A stretch of 5,313 bases of DNA, taken from an uncultured Lachnospiraceae bacterium (GTDB lineage: Bacteria > Bacillota > Clostridia > Lachnospirales > Lachnospiraceae). The DNA is taken from contig CASGVX010000162.1 in the NCBI GenBank assembly GCA_949346185.1, forward strand, positions 1-5,313, given 5' to 3'. Shown here piece by piece: positions 1 to 4,973 of this stretch (the first letter of the stretch is position 1; each line of letters begins with the position of its first letter). Under the pieces are notes generated by a model that was not told the origin of the DNA, did not search any database, and worked only from the letters and a program-made list of their open reading frames with translations. The translations under genes and the position numbers were made by a program.

Positions 1-6
1 AATATA

Positions 7-26
7 CAGTACCATCCTTGGTACTG
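7..26 (-). promoter_or_regulatory. Small hairpin with AAGGAU loop, possible CsrA site
   Basis: On the minus-strand RNA, CAGUACC and GGUACUG form a perfect 7-bp stem around the six-base loop AAGGAU. CsrA/RsmA proteins prefer GGA in a hairpin loop, and the known high-affinity consensus RUACARGGAUGU is very similar to the GUACCAAGGAUGGUAC seen here. It lies downstream of the possible sigma-D promoter at 199-224, so it could sit in a leader or an early coding region of a gene outside the window. A short palindrome can arise by chance and the gene it would control is not visible, so the functional call is tentative. Confidence 0.35.
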
Positions 27-61
27 GTGATAAAATAATAGTTTCCCCATTCCTATCTGCA

Positions 62-172
62 TCAGCGTCCGTACACGCCTTCCGCTTCTAGATATCGGTC
101 TATATCAACGCCATCGCCTACTTCCCAGATAGAGAATCGAGCAATGCGTATGATATCTGAAATCATCAGCAT
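62..172 (-). CDS. Possible small ORF or gene remnant, 36 aa, unknown
   Basis: An ATG-started frame of 36 codons (MLMISDII... ending in EGVYGR) ends at TGA. The same frame then shows a TAG a few codons later and runs open again to the window edge with a protein-like composition. This pattern could mean a decayed gene or mere chance. The only ribosome-binding-like sequence is a weak purine stretch (GAGAGAAAG) about 10 nt before the ATG. If the promoter candidate at 199-224 is real, its start site would lie about 20 nt upstream of this ORF. I do not recognise the protein and assign no function. Confidence 0.2.
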   Translation of the reverse strand: MLMISDIIRIARFSIWEVGDGVDIDRYLEAEGVYGR

Positions 173-198
173 TCAATGTTTTCTTTCTCTCGCATAAT

Positions 199-224
199 AT
201 ATCGGAGGATTTCCAAAAATCTTA
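199..224 (-). promoter_or_regulatory. Candidate sigma-D (sigma-28) promoter, weak -35
   Basis: On the minus strand TAAG is followed after 15 nt by CCGATAT. The -10 element matches the sigma-D/FliA -10 consensus (GCCGATAT) at seven of eight positions, while the -35 element differs by one base from TAAA. It begins about 20 bp after the stop codon of the FlgN/FliT-like gene and points out of the window, so it might start transcription of a further late flagellar gene. It is weaker than the promoter at 4009-4035. Confidence 0.4.
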
Positions 225-245
225 ACCCCTGCGTTATCAGATGCC

Positions 246-746
246 CTACTGTTTTTTGTCTAGGAAATACGTCTGCCACTGCTGATGCTGATTAGCCATA
301 TGCTGGTTATATGTATTTGCTGTGCGGTTATTTGCCTGAAAATTGCGGATTTCCTGACGTTTCTTTGCCACCAGGCCATCAAAGCGATTCTTATTTTTCT
401 GCTCCAAGCCCTGTATCTTTACCCCCAAATCAGTCATAGTGCGAAGCATATTCTGCATTTCCAATATCTGGGGCTTATACTGCTGCTTCTGTCGTTGTAA
501 CGCATCGCCAATCTTCGTATAAATGCTCTGAAAGCCATCATCCAGTTCCTGTATTCTCTGAAGAAGCACTTCCTTTTCATCCACAGCCTCCTCAAATGCA
601 TCCAAATCCAATTCCTCCCCAGCCACAGCCTGCTGCTGTTTCTGCGTGATCACAAGAAGCTTCTGCAATGCCTCATATTTATTTTTGAGGGAATCCTGCA
701 ATGCGGATACATACACGCTCATTTCCTGTTCCATCATTCTCTCCAT
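246..746 (-). CDS. FlgN/FliT-type flagellar export chaperone
   Basis: The protein has up to 166 residues, is rich in Gln, Glu and Lys, and looks almost entirely helical. The segment at residues 11-75 (leucines at heptad-like spacing, then DLDAFEEAVDEKEVLLQRIQELD) resembles the FlgN/FliT family, small cytoplasmic chaperones that escort hook-associated proteins (FlgK/FlgL) or FliD to the export gate. The tail (NTYNQHM...TYFLDKKQ) has conserved-looking tyrosines; in FlgN and FliT of enterobacteria a C-terminal tyrosine helps binding to FlhA. Its position after fliS matches the fliD-fliS-fliT order of Bacillus, but family assignment by sequence alone is weak and the substrate is unknown. The start is uncertain: the ATG at 746 has AGGAAAG rather far upstream, whereas the ATG at 734 has GGAG six bases before it, giving 162 residues. 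Confidence 0.65.
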   Translation of the reverse strand: MERMMEQEMSVYVSALQDSLKNKYEALQKLLVITQKQQQAVAGEELDLDAFEEAVDEKEVLLQRIQELDDGFQSIYTKIGDALQRQKQQYKPQILEMQNMLRTMTDLGVKIQGLEQKNKNRFDGLVAKKRQEIRNFQANNRTANTYNQHMANQHQQWQTYFLDKKQ

Positions 747-847
747 TTCTACTATTCTCTTTCCTGTGAAAGCAAAGCGAATAGATGCAAGCAGCTTTAC
801 TCTCTGGACTAGTACAACGAATACTACGTTTGTTTATGTTAAACCAG

Positions 848-885
848 AAACAATTTGTGCCAGCCAACGCTGACACAAACTGCTT
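848..885 (-). repeat. 17-bp stem-loop between fliS and the chaperone gene
   Basis: The 165-bp gap (747-911) between fliS and the FlgN/FliT-like gene holds no gene. On the minus-strand RNA it forms a 17-pair stem closed by a GUUG loop. The three non-Watson-Crick pairs are all G-U in minus-strand RNA but would be A-C mismatches in plus-strand RNA, so the fold fits the sense of the operon. The 3' arm is moderately U-rich (AAUUGUUU) but no clean U-run follows, so it is a poor intrinsic terminator. A role in mRNA processing, stability or partial termination before the last gene is possible. Confidence 0.55.
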
Positions 886-911
886 TAAACTTATTTTATT
901 TCTCTGAGAGA

Positions 912-1292
912 CTATACCGCATTATTCGCCTTCATGACCTCTTTCCATGTATCCCGCATGGTCTTGATATGTTCCAAAGCCTCCTCCAATATTTCTTTAT
1001 CTTTCTGCATATTGGATTCCACCAATCTACGGTAGATATAATCATATACCCGGTCAAACTCGCTTGCCACGGGATATTTCATATCTAAATCCATGCGAAG
1101 CTGGACAATAATCTTCTCTGCCTTCTGGATATTGGTATTCGCCTTGGTGATGTCCCCGGCATCAATCGCCTCTCTGGCAATGTTGCAAAATTTTATTGCT
1201 CCCTCATAAAGCATTAGGATAATCTTAGCAGGTGAAGCAGTCTGCACGGTATTATGCTGATACAGATTTGCTGCGTTCCTAAGCTGCGCCAT
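912..1292 (-). CDS. fliS: Flagellin export chaperone FliS
   Basis: This 126-aa protein has the usual FliS length. FliS is a cytoplasmic four-helix chaperone that binds the disordered C-terminus of flagellin, prevents premature polymerisation, and delivers it to FlhA. Family hallmarks are visible: an N-terminal Y-x5-V-QTASPAKIILMLYEGAI segment (residues 11-33), then helix 2 with A-x2-AIDAGDI (39-48), the AEKIIVQLRMDLDM segment (58-71), and DYIYRRLVESNMQKD (84-98). The ATG at 1292 is preceded by AAAAGGAGG with 8-nt spacing. The gene starts only 22 bp after fliD, so the two are surely cotranscribed. In Bacillus FliS also influences the FliW-CsrA switch through its effect on flagellin, which fits csrA and fliW lying nearby. 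Confidence 0.97.
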   Translation of the reverse strand: MAQLRNAANLYQHNTVQTASPAKIILMLYEGAIKFCNIAREAIDAGDITKANTNIQKAEKIIVQLRMDLDMKYPVASEFDRVYDYIYRRLVESNMQKDKEILEEALEHIKTMRDTWKEVMKANNAV

Positions 1293-1314
1293 TGCTTTAT
1301 CCTCCTTTTTCTAA

Positions 1315-3483
1315 TTATCCAAATAATCCAGCCAGAGCATTCTGCTGTGACTGCATGCTCGCCATGGCTTTCTCCATAGCAGTGAACTGCTTGTAGTATT
1401 TATCTTCTAAAGCATTCAGTTTGACATCCCATTTCCTGATGTCCTTCGCATAGTCAGACAACTGAGAATTCATTTCCTTGTCATTGTAGAAGGTCATCGC
1501 ACTGCTCATGCTGGTAGAAGCCATTCTCTTCTTCAAGTCCTCATACAGGTTATTGGTGAGGCCTGTAAGAATCTCCATCACCAAATCCGGATCTTCATCC
1601 AGCATCTTCTGCAGCTTGTTCTCCTCATCACCGAACACATCGTCATCTTCATCGCCCTTGATGTGCAGAAGGCCGCCCTCCTTGTAGTCTGTGGAGGTGG
1701 TAATTCCCAGAGAAGCCAGAGAATAGGTCTTTCCATCGGAAGCCTTGTAACTTCCCATCATATTATTCCTGAAGGAACTAATCAGGCCGCTCAGCGTATT
1801 GTCACGACGAAGCAGAGAACTCTTGATCTTTCCTTCCCACTTCTCTATCTCGTCATCCGTCATGGCCTTCTTCTGGTCATCCGTCAGAGGATCATAGCCT
1901 CTGGCAGTGGCCGCATTGTAACCGGTGTTCATGCTCTTCAAGATAGAGTTGTACTCACTGATAAAGTCCTTGATGGTATCATATACAGCGGAGGTATCCT
2001 TGCTTACCGTAATGCTGACTTCCTTCCCCTCAGTGCTGTCCAAGATATTCAAGGTCAGTCCATTCACTGTCAATGTGGAGTCCTCGCTGGTAAGGGTTGC
2101 GCCATTCACCGTGACAGATGCATTCTGCGCCTTCACAACCACCATGCCAAGGCCTGCCGCATCCGTACCCTCGGCCACTGCGGAACCATCCACTGCAGAG
2201 ATGCCAAGACCTGCCATCTGGCTGCTGTTGTCTGCAAGAGATGACATCACGCTGTTAAAGTTCTGAGCAGCGCTGTTAATGTTTGTCTCCCTCTGGCTAT
2301 TGCTTGCTGCGAGGAAGGGGTCAGCCGCCCCTGCAATACCGCCGGAAATGCCTGCGGCGATATCTGCCTTCGTGGAAGCGCTGTCCATATATTCAGCAGT
2401 CTGCTTGCTCACGATGTCAGCCATGGCAGCCGCCCTGTCATCGGCCACCATCGTATTCCATTCATCTTCCAATTTCGTACGCAAAGCCGCATCCGCAGTC
2501 GCATCACCTGTGGCTTTCTTCATGCCGTAATCAATATATGCCTGCTTTGCGGATGCAGACACAACTTTGTGATCCGCATCATCAAAATACAGGTTATTCA
2601 ACCGCTCTGTCTCTCTGTTTCTATAGTAGGAAGTCACACCTGCTTCCTGTGCCTTCTCAACATATCCCTTGAGCTGCTCCTCCACCTCGGTGCCATAGGT
2701 GACGGTTCCCGTCTGCAGACCATCAAACAACTTTGAAACGGCCGCCTTGTCTCCGGAACTCAAGTAATTGTATCCCACTGCCTCTTTCCAGCCAGCGATG
2801 GCATCCTGCTGCTGCTGGGTCAGGGCAGCGGAAGTAATCGTAAACTTCTGGTCATCCCCGCTCTTTCCGGAAGCAAGGAAGAACCTCTGCTGAGACGCAT
2901 CAAAAGAAGCTGTCAGCCCGGCAGACTGTGCCGTTGCCACAAAATCTGCCACCGTGGTATTCTCATCCACGAAGAGCGTGGCATTGTTGGTGCCATTGGA
3001 TCCCTTGATGGTAATCTGCGTACCCTTGCTAAAGGTGGTATTTCCACTGCTATCTAACAAATCCACCAACTTGGTGCTGTTAGAAACCTTCACTGTGTTT
3101 CCGGTGGGATTTCCCTGATCATCAACCTCTCTGGCTCCCGCCAGCTTGCCACTGGTGACATACTGGGAAGATGCCACAGAGTTTACCTTGATCTTATAAG
3201 TTCCCTCGGAAGCATTGGCATTTGCCGTGGCTGTAATCTTGCTGGTATCCGAACTTACCGCACTCTTGGTCTTATAGGTGCTCTGCATCTTCAGCTTGCT
3301 CAGAGAGCCCTTATAAAAATTCAAGATCTTGGTGTTCATGTCACCCCAGAGTTCCTTTTTCCACTCCAGCGTCTGCTTCTTGTTAGAAATCTTCGTCTGC
3401 TTCATCCTATGGGCAGACATCAAAGACTGCACGATACTGTCCGTATCCATTCCTGACATCATTCCTGACATTCTAATTGGCAT
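1315..3483 (-). CDS. fliD: Flagellar filament cap protein FliD (HAP2), with large internal insert
   Basis: FliD is secreted through the flagellar type III apparatus, forms the cap at the filament tip, folds incoming flagellin there, and in some species acts as an adhesin. The N-terminal FliD domain starts with RMSGMMSGMDTDSIVQSLM (residues 4-22) followed by a helix and the QSTYKTK region (67-73). The C-terminal domain spans roughly residues 425-722, with VTVNGATLTSEDSTLTVNGL (457-476), the DTSAVYDTIKDFISEYN helix (496-512), DPLTDDQKKAM...EIEKWE (531-550) and a helical tail ending in AGLFG. At 722 residues it is much longer than the 450-500 residues of E. coli or Bacillus FliD. The excess is an Ala/Asp/Gln-rich, largely helical insert at about residues 219-425. 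AGGAGG lies 7 nt before the ATG, and the gap to flaG is 17 bp. Confidence 0.97.
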   Translation of the reverse strand: MPIRMSGMMSGMDTDSIVQSLMSAHRMKQTKISNKKQTLEWKKELWGDMNTKILNFYKGSLSKLKMQSTYKTKSAVSSDTSKITATANANASEGTYKIKVNSVASSQYVTSGKLAGAREVDDQGNPTGNTVKVSNSTKLVDLLDSSGNTTFSKGTQITIKGSNGTNNATLFVDENTTVADFVATAQSAGLTASFDASQQRFFLASGKSGDDQKFTITSAALTQQQQDAIAGWKEAVGYNYLSSGDKAAVSKLFDGLQTGTVTYGTEVEEQLKGYVEKAQEAGVTSYYRNRETERLNNLYFDDADHKVVSASAKQAYIDYGMKKATGDATADAALRTKLEDEWNTMVADDRAAAMADIVSKQTAEYMDSASTKADIAAGISGGIAGAADPFLAASNSQRETNINSAAQNFNSVMSSLADNSSQMAGLGISAVDGSAVAEGTDAAGLGMVVVKAQNASVTVNGATLTSEDSTLTVNGLTLNILDSTEGKEVSITVSKDTSAVYDTIKDFISEYNSILKSMNTGYNAATARGYDPLTDDQKKAMTDDEIEKWEGKIKSSLLRRDNTLSGLISSFRNNMMGSYKASDGKTYSLASLGITTSTDYKEGGLLHIKGDEDDDVFGDEENKLQKMLDEDPDLVMEILTGLTNNLYEDLKKRMASTSMSSAMTFYNDKEMNSQLSDYAKDIRKWDVKLNALEDKYYKQFTAMEKAMASMQSQQNALAGLFG

Positions 3484-3500
3484 AATACATCCTCCTCTTC

Positions 3501-3905
3501 CTATCTCTTTTCATCTATGATAATTCCTGCAATCTCCCACATCTTCTTCAGCGCTTCCAGAGATTTCTCTGGCGGCACCTCTCGAATCAGTTCATCTGTC
3601 TCATCATCAAATACCTTGATGCTGACTCTCTTGGTTACCTCGTCATAAGCATAGGCACAATGCGTTCTGGCAATCTGGGAATTCAGCAACATCATCGCCG
3701 CATCCATACTGCTCTTTGCCGGCTCCCTGTCCTTGCCATAAGGATTGTCACCCTGCTCTCCTTGGTCTCTCTTCTTCTCCGTGTCTCTGCCGGATTCCGA
3801 GACTTTCGCATTCTCCTTTACCGGTGCTGCGGCCTGGACTACTACCGGTTCCTTCGCCACCACCTTCTTTTCCATGTCTACTGCCGCTAATGAATCCATC
3901 TGCAT
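3501..3905 (-). CDS. flaG: FlaG family flagellar protein
   Basis: The 134-aa product has two parts. Residues 1-65 are charged and low-complexity, probably disordered, with an Ala/Val-rich stretch (VVVQAAAPV). Residues 66-134 are a FlaG domain, recognised by the pattern RVSIKVFDDETDELIREVPPEK (93-114) and the closing EIAGIIIDEKR. FlaG proteins are small late flagellar proteins; in Campylobacter and others loss of FlaG lengthens filaments, but the molecular role is unclear. The frame could be extended to a GTG at 3950, but the ATG at 3905 is preceded by GGAGG with 8-nt spacing, so I choose it. The gene is 127 bp from csrA and 17 bp from fliD, and is the first gene after the sigma-D promoter. 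Confidence 0.93.
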   Translation of the reverse strand: MQMDSLAAVDMEKKVVAKEPVVVQAAAPVKENAKVSESGRDTEKKRDQGEQGDNPYGKDREPAKSSMDAAMMLLNSQIARTHCAYAYDEVTKRVSIKVFDDETDELIREVPPEKSLEALKKMWEIAGIIIDEKR

Positions 3906-3911
3906 ACTTTT

Positions 3912-3918
3912 CACCTCC
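3912..3918 (-). promoter_or_regulatory. Ribosome binding site of flaG
   Basis: GGAGGTG lies 8 nt upstream of the ATG at 3905. It fixes the flaG start and rules out the longer GTG-started frame, whose first codons would lie in the leader. The GGA within it is also a potential CsrA contact, as in known targets where CsrA covers the Shine-Dalgarno sequence. Confidence 0.85.
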
Positions 3919-4002
3919 ATGTGCATCGCATTCCAAATTGTTATTTCCACAATGCAGAATCTGGATATCCTTTTCCAAAAACTACATTATTCGATTATTC
4001 TA
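3919..4002 (-). promoter_or_regulatory. Leader of the flaG-fliD transcript with GGA hairpins, candidate CsrA target
   Basis: From the expected start of the sigma-D transcript (near 4002) to flaG the RNA leader is about 97 nt. It has GGA at 3974-3976, 3968-3970, 3946-3948 and 3932-3934, plus the one in the Shine-Dalgarno sequence at 3916-3918. Two can be displayed in hairpin loops. One is a 5-bp stem (UUGGA/UCCAG, outer pair G-U, arms 3974-3978 and 3961-3965) around loop AAAGGAUA. The other is a 5-bp stem (AUUGU/ACAAU, arms 3949-3953 and 3937-3941) around loop GGAAAUA. GGA in a loop combined with GGA in the Shine-Dalgarno is the known layout of CsrA-repressed leaders such as Bacillus hag. The stems are short and AU-rich, so this is inference. 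Confidence 0.45.
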
Positions 4003-4008
4003 TTACTT

Positions 4009-4035
4009 ATATCGGCAATCCGCTGAAAATCTTTA
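4009..4035 (-). promoter_or_regulatory. Sigma-D (sigma-28/FliA) promoter for flaG-fliD-fliS
   Basis: On the minus strand TAAA is followed by exactly 15 nt and then GCCGATAT. This matches the flagellar sigma factor consensus (TAAA-N15-GCCGATAA in enterics, TAAA-N14-16-CCGATAT in Bacillus) almost perfectly. The -35 element starts in the csrA TAA stop codon. Transcription should begin about 7 nt past the -10, near 4002, and give flaG, fliD, fliS and perhaps the chaperone gene their own late-class expression, in addition to any read-through from fliW-csrA. Confidence 0.88.
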
Positions 4036-4260
4036 CTCTTTCTTTTCAAAGATTCCCTTCAACTGTGCCAGATCCACTGCCTGCCCTGCGCTCTTATTTT
4101 CCTCCTGGATCTGGGCGTAGATTTCTTTCCGATATATCGGCACGGACTTCGGAGCCGTAATGCCCAGTTTCACCTGGTCACCTTTGATTTCCAACAGCGT
4201 AATCTCGATATCGTTTCCAATCATGATGGATTGGTTCATTTTTCTTGCTAATGCTAACAT
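4033..4260 (-). CDS. csrA: Carbon storage regulator CsrA, RNA-binding translational regulator
   Basis: This 75-aa protein begins MLALARK and contains GDQVKLGITAPKSVPIYRKEIYAQIQEEN, diagnostic of CsrA/RsmA. CsrA is a dimer that binds GGA motifs in mRNA leaders and usually blocks ribosome access. The main RNA-contact positions known from E. coli are intact: Leu4 and Arg6 in strand 1 and Arg44 in strand 5. Asn55, in the region of Bacillus CsrA implicated in FliW contact, is also present, and the longer C-terminus resembles the Bacillus type. AGGAGG lies 6 nt before the ATG within ACAGGAGGA, which itself resembles a CsrA site, so autoregulation is conceivable. It follows fliW by 41 bp, the normal Firmicutes pairing of regulator and antagonist. 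Confidence 0.97.
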   Translation of the reverse strand: MLALARKMNQSIMIGNDIEITLLEIKGDQVKLGITAPKSVPIYRKEIYAQIQEENKSAGQAVDLAQLKGIFEKKE

Positions 4261-4284
4261 AGGCGTCCTCCTGTCATTTCCCTC

Positions 4285-4323
4285 TAAGGAACTGCTGCTA
4301 ATTAATTTGCCGGCAGTTCCTTA
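4285..4323 (-). repeat. Perfect 11-bp hairpin across the fliW stop, upstream of csrA
   Basis: On the minus-strand RNA, UAAGGAACUGC (4323-4313) and GCAGUUCCUUA (4295-4285) are perfectly complementary, with a 17-nt loop that contains the fliW UAA stop codon. The 5' arm is coding sequence for the last residues of FliW; the 3' arm is intergenic and ends about 12 nt before the csrA Shine-Dalgarno AGGAGG. The following bases (GAGGGAAAUGAC) are not U-rich, so it is not an intrinsic terminator. It might stabilise or separate the fliW and csrA messages, or make csrA translation depend on ribosomes finishing fliW. Confidence 0.7.
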
Positions 4324-4757
4324 TCCTCTGCAATCAACATATGCTTAATCTGGTAGTCTTCGTTTTCCACAATTACCTGCATGGCCTGGTAATTGCGCGC
4401 ATTAATCAAAATGGGTGCTTTCATATTGACAGAAGTCTTTTTCACATCTGCCGGCACCGTTGCCAGCAGCAGTACCATCAAATCTTCATCCGTAAAATCC
4501 CCCAGCGGCTCCAGCAAGTCATCCTCAATCATGGGATTGTATGCGTCCATCAGCAGAAAAGGATCCACCACGGGAAATGCCAGACTCGGCTCCGTGGCAC
4601 ACTGCAGCCAGGAAAAAAGTTCCCGCTCCTCCCCGTCATGGTCATAGAGAATCACATAATCCTTATACTCGTCAAATCCCGGAATCCCCTGCATAAAATG
4701 AATCACCTTTTCATCTTCAATCTCTACCGTCCCAAAGTCTCTGGTCTCAATGATCAT
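4302..4757 (-). CDS. fliW: Flagellar assembly factor FliW, CsrA antagonist
   Basis: FliW is a small cytoplasmic protein that binds CsrA and relieves its repression of flagellin synthesis; free flagellin competes for FliW, coupling filament assembly to translation. The 151-residue form fits the roughly 140-150 residue family. It shows the N-terminal pattern MIIETRDFGTVEIEDE followed by VIHFMQGIPGF (residues 18-28), the FPVVDPF segment (61-67), APILINARNYQAMQVIVEN (114-132) and Y135. The frame is open further upstream (ATG at 4769, GTG at 4811), but the family starts at MII-T, supporting the ATG at 4757. Its nearest Shine-Dalgarno-like element, GGAAAGG, is about 13 nt away, longer than ideal. 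The ATG overlaps the stop of a possible upstream small ORF (ATGA), so translational coupling may help initiation. csrA follows after 41 bp. Confidence 0.95.
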   Translation of the reverse strand: MIIETRDFGTVEIEDEKVIHFMQGIPGFDEYKDYVILYDHDGEERELFSWLQCATEPSLAFPVVDPFLLMDAYNPMIEDDLLEPLGDFTDEDLMVLLLATVPADVKKTSVNMKAPILINARNYQAMQVIVENEDYQIKHMLIAEDKELPAN

Positions 4758-4864
4758 AATAATACCCATGCCTTTCCATCGCCCGCAGCATGAAAGGCGC
4801 ACCAGGCGCACTGTGCTGCAGACATACTATTTGCAAAGCGAACAACCTTCGCCATTTCCTCCAT
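4754..4864 (-). CDS. Possible 36-aa small ORF overlapping fliW by ATGA
   Basis: In the space between flgL and fliW, where Bacillus has yviE (DUF6470), a frame starting at ATG 4864 encodes MEEMAKVVRFANS... ending KAWVLL, with a CAWC cysteine pair at residues 19-22. Its TGA shares bases with the fliW ATG (ATGA), the classic geometry of translational coupling. Evidence against it is the lack of a well-placed ribosome binding site: GGAGG lies only 2 nt before the internal ATG at 4855. A GTG at 4906 is an alternative in-frame start. I do not recognise the product; it may be a leader peptide, a small protein, or a chance frame. Confidence 0.3.
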   Translation of the reverse strand: MEEMAKVVRFANSMSAAQCAWCAFHAAGDGKAWVLL

Positions 4865-4872
4865 CACTAAAA

Positions 4873-4967
4873 GCGAAACTGCACATATCCGCTGATTTCT
4901 ATTCACAATGATTCTTGCCTTTTTTTAGAAATCATCGCAAACAGTGACAGCCTCCGTGCAGTTTCAC
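4873..4967 (-). repeat. Nested inverted repeat between flgL and fliW
   Basis: On the minus-strand RNA the arms 4955-4967 and 4873-4885 pair over 13 bp (10 perfect in the core, GAAACUGCAC with GUGCAGUUUC, plus flanking pairs including two G-U). Inside, UGAUUUCU (4934-4927) and AGAAAUCA (4900-4893) form a perfect 8-bp second helix in line with the first. The structure begins 6 bases after the flgL stop and is followed by GCUUUUAG. Only four uridines follow, so it would be a weak terminator; it could mark the 3' end of the flgL message or be a processing site. I see no convincing sigma-A or sigma-D promoter between it and fliW. Confidence 0.5.
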
Positions 4968-4973
4968 ATGTTT

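Larger units (their letters stand above)
1..245. other. Region downstream of the chaperone gene with no recognised gene
   Basis: This stretch lies beyond the last flagellar gene and holds no ORF that I recognise. On the minus strand it contains a sigma-D-like promoter candidate, a 36-codon ORF without a good ribosome binding site, and a hairpin at the edge; each is listed separately. No clear intrinsic terminator (GC-rich stem plus U-run) follows the chaperone stop codon, so transcription may continue towards a gene outside the window. In some relatives a flagellin gene lies near this cluster, but nothing here proves that. Confidence 0.5.

Noticed and set aside
92..98. Another CCGATAT on the minus strand
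   Set aside because: The position 15 nt upstream reads GGCG, not TAAA, so there is no -35 element.
1663..2244. 193-codon plus-strand open frame
   Set aside because: It lies entirely antisense to fliD, resembles no family, and has no supported ribosome binding site; it is a shadow of the real gene.
3906..3950. Longer flaG from a GTG at 3950
   Set aside because: The strong GGAGG is located inside this extension with ideal spacing to the ATG at 3905; the extra residues look like translated leader.
4129..4140. Perfect palindrome CCGATATATCGG containing a sigma-D -10-like sequence on both strands
   Set aside because: It encodes PIYR in the conserved core of CsrA and no TAAA lies at the required distance on either strand, so it is probably a coding coincidence.
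4758..4811. Longer fliW from GTG 4811 or ATG 4769
   Set aside because: FliW proteins start at the MII-T-x-FG pattern; the extension has no family-like residues and no well-spaced Shine-Dalgarno sequence.
4918..4926. T-run on the plus strand as a terminator for plus-strand transcription
   Set aside because: There is no GC-rich stem before it and no plus-strand gene to terminate; it is the loop of the nested inverted repeat.
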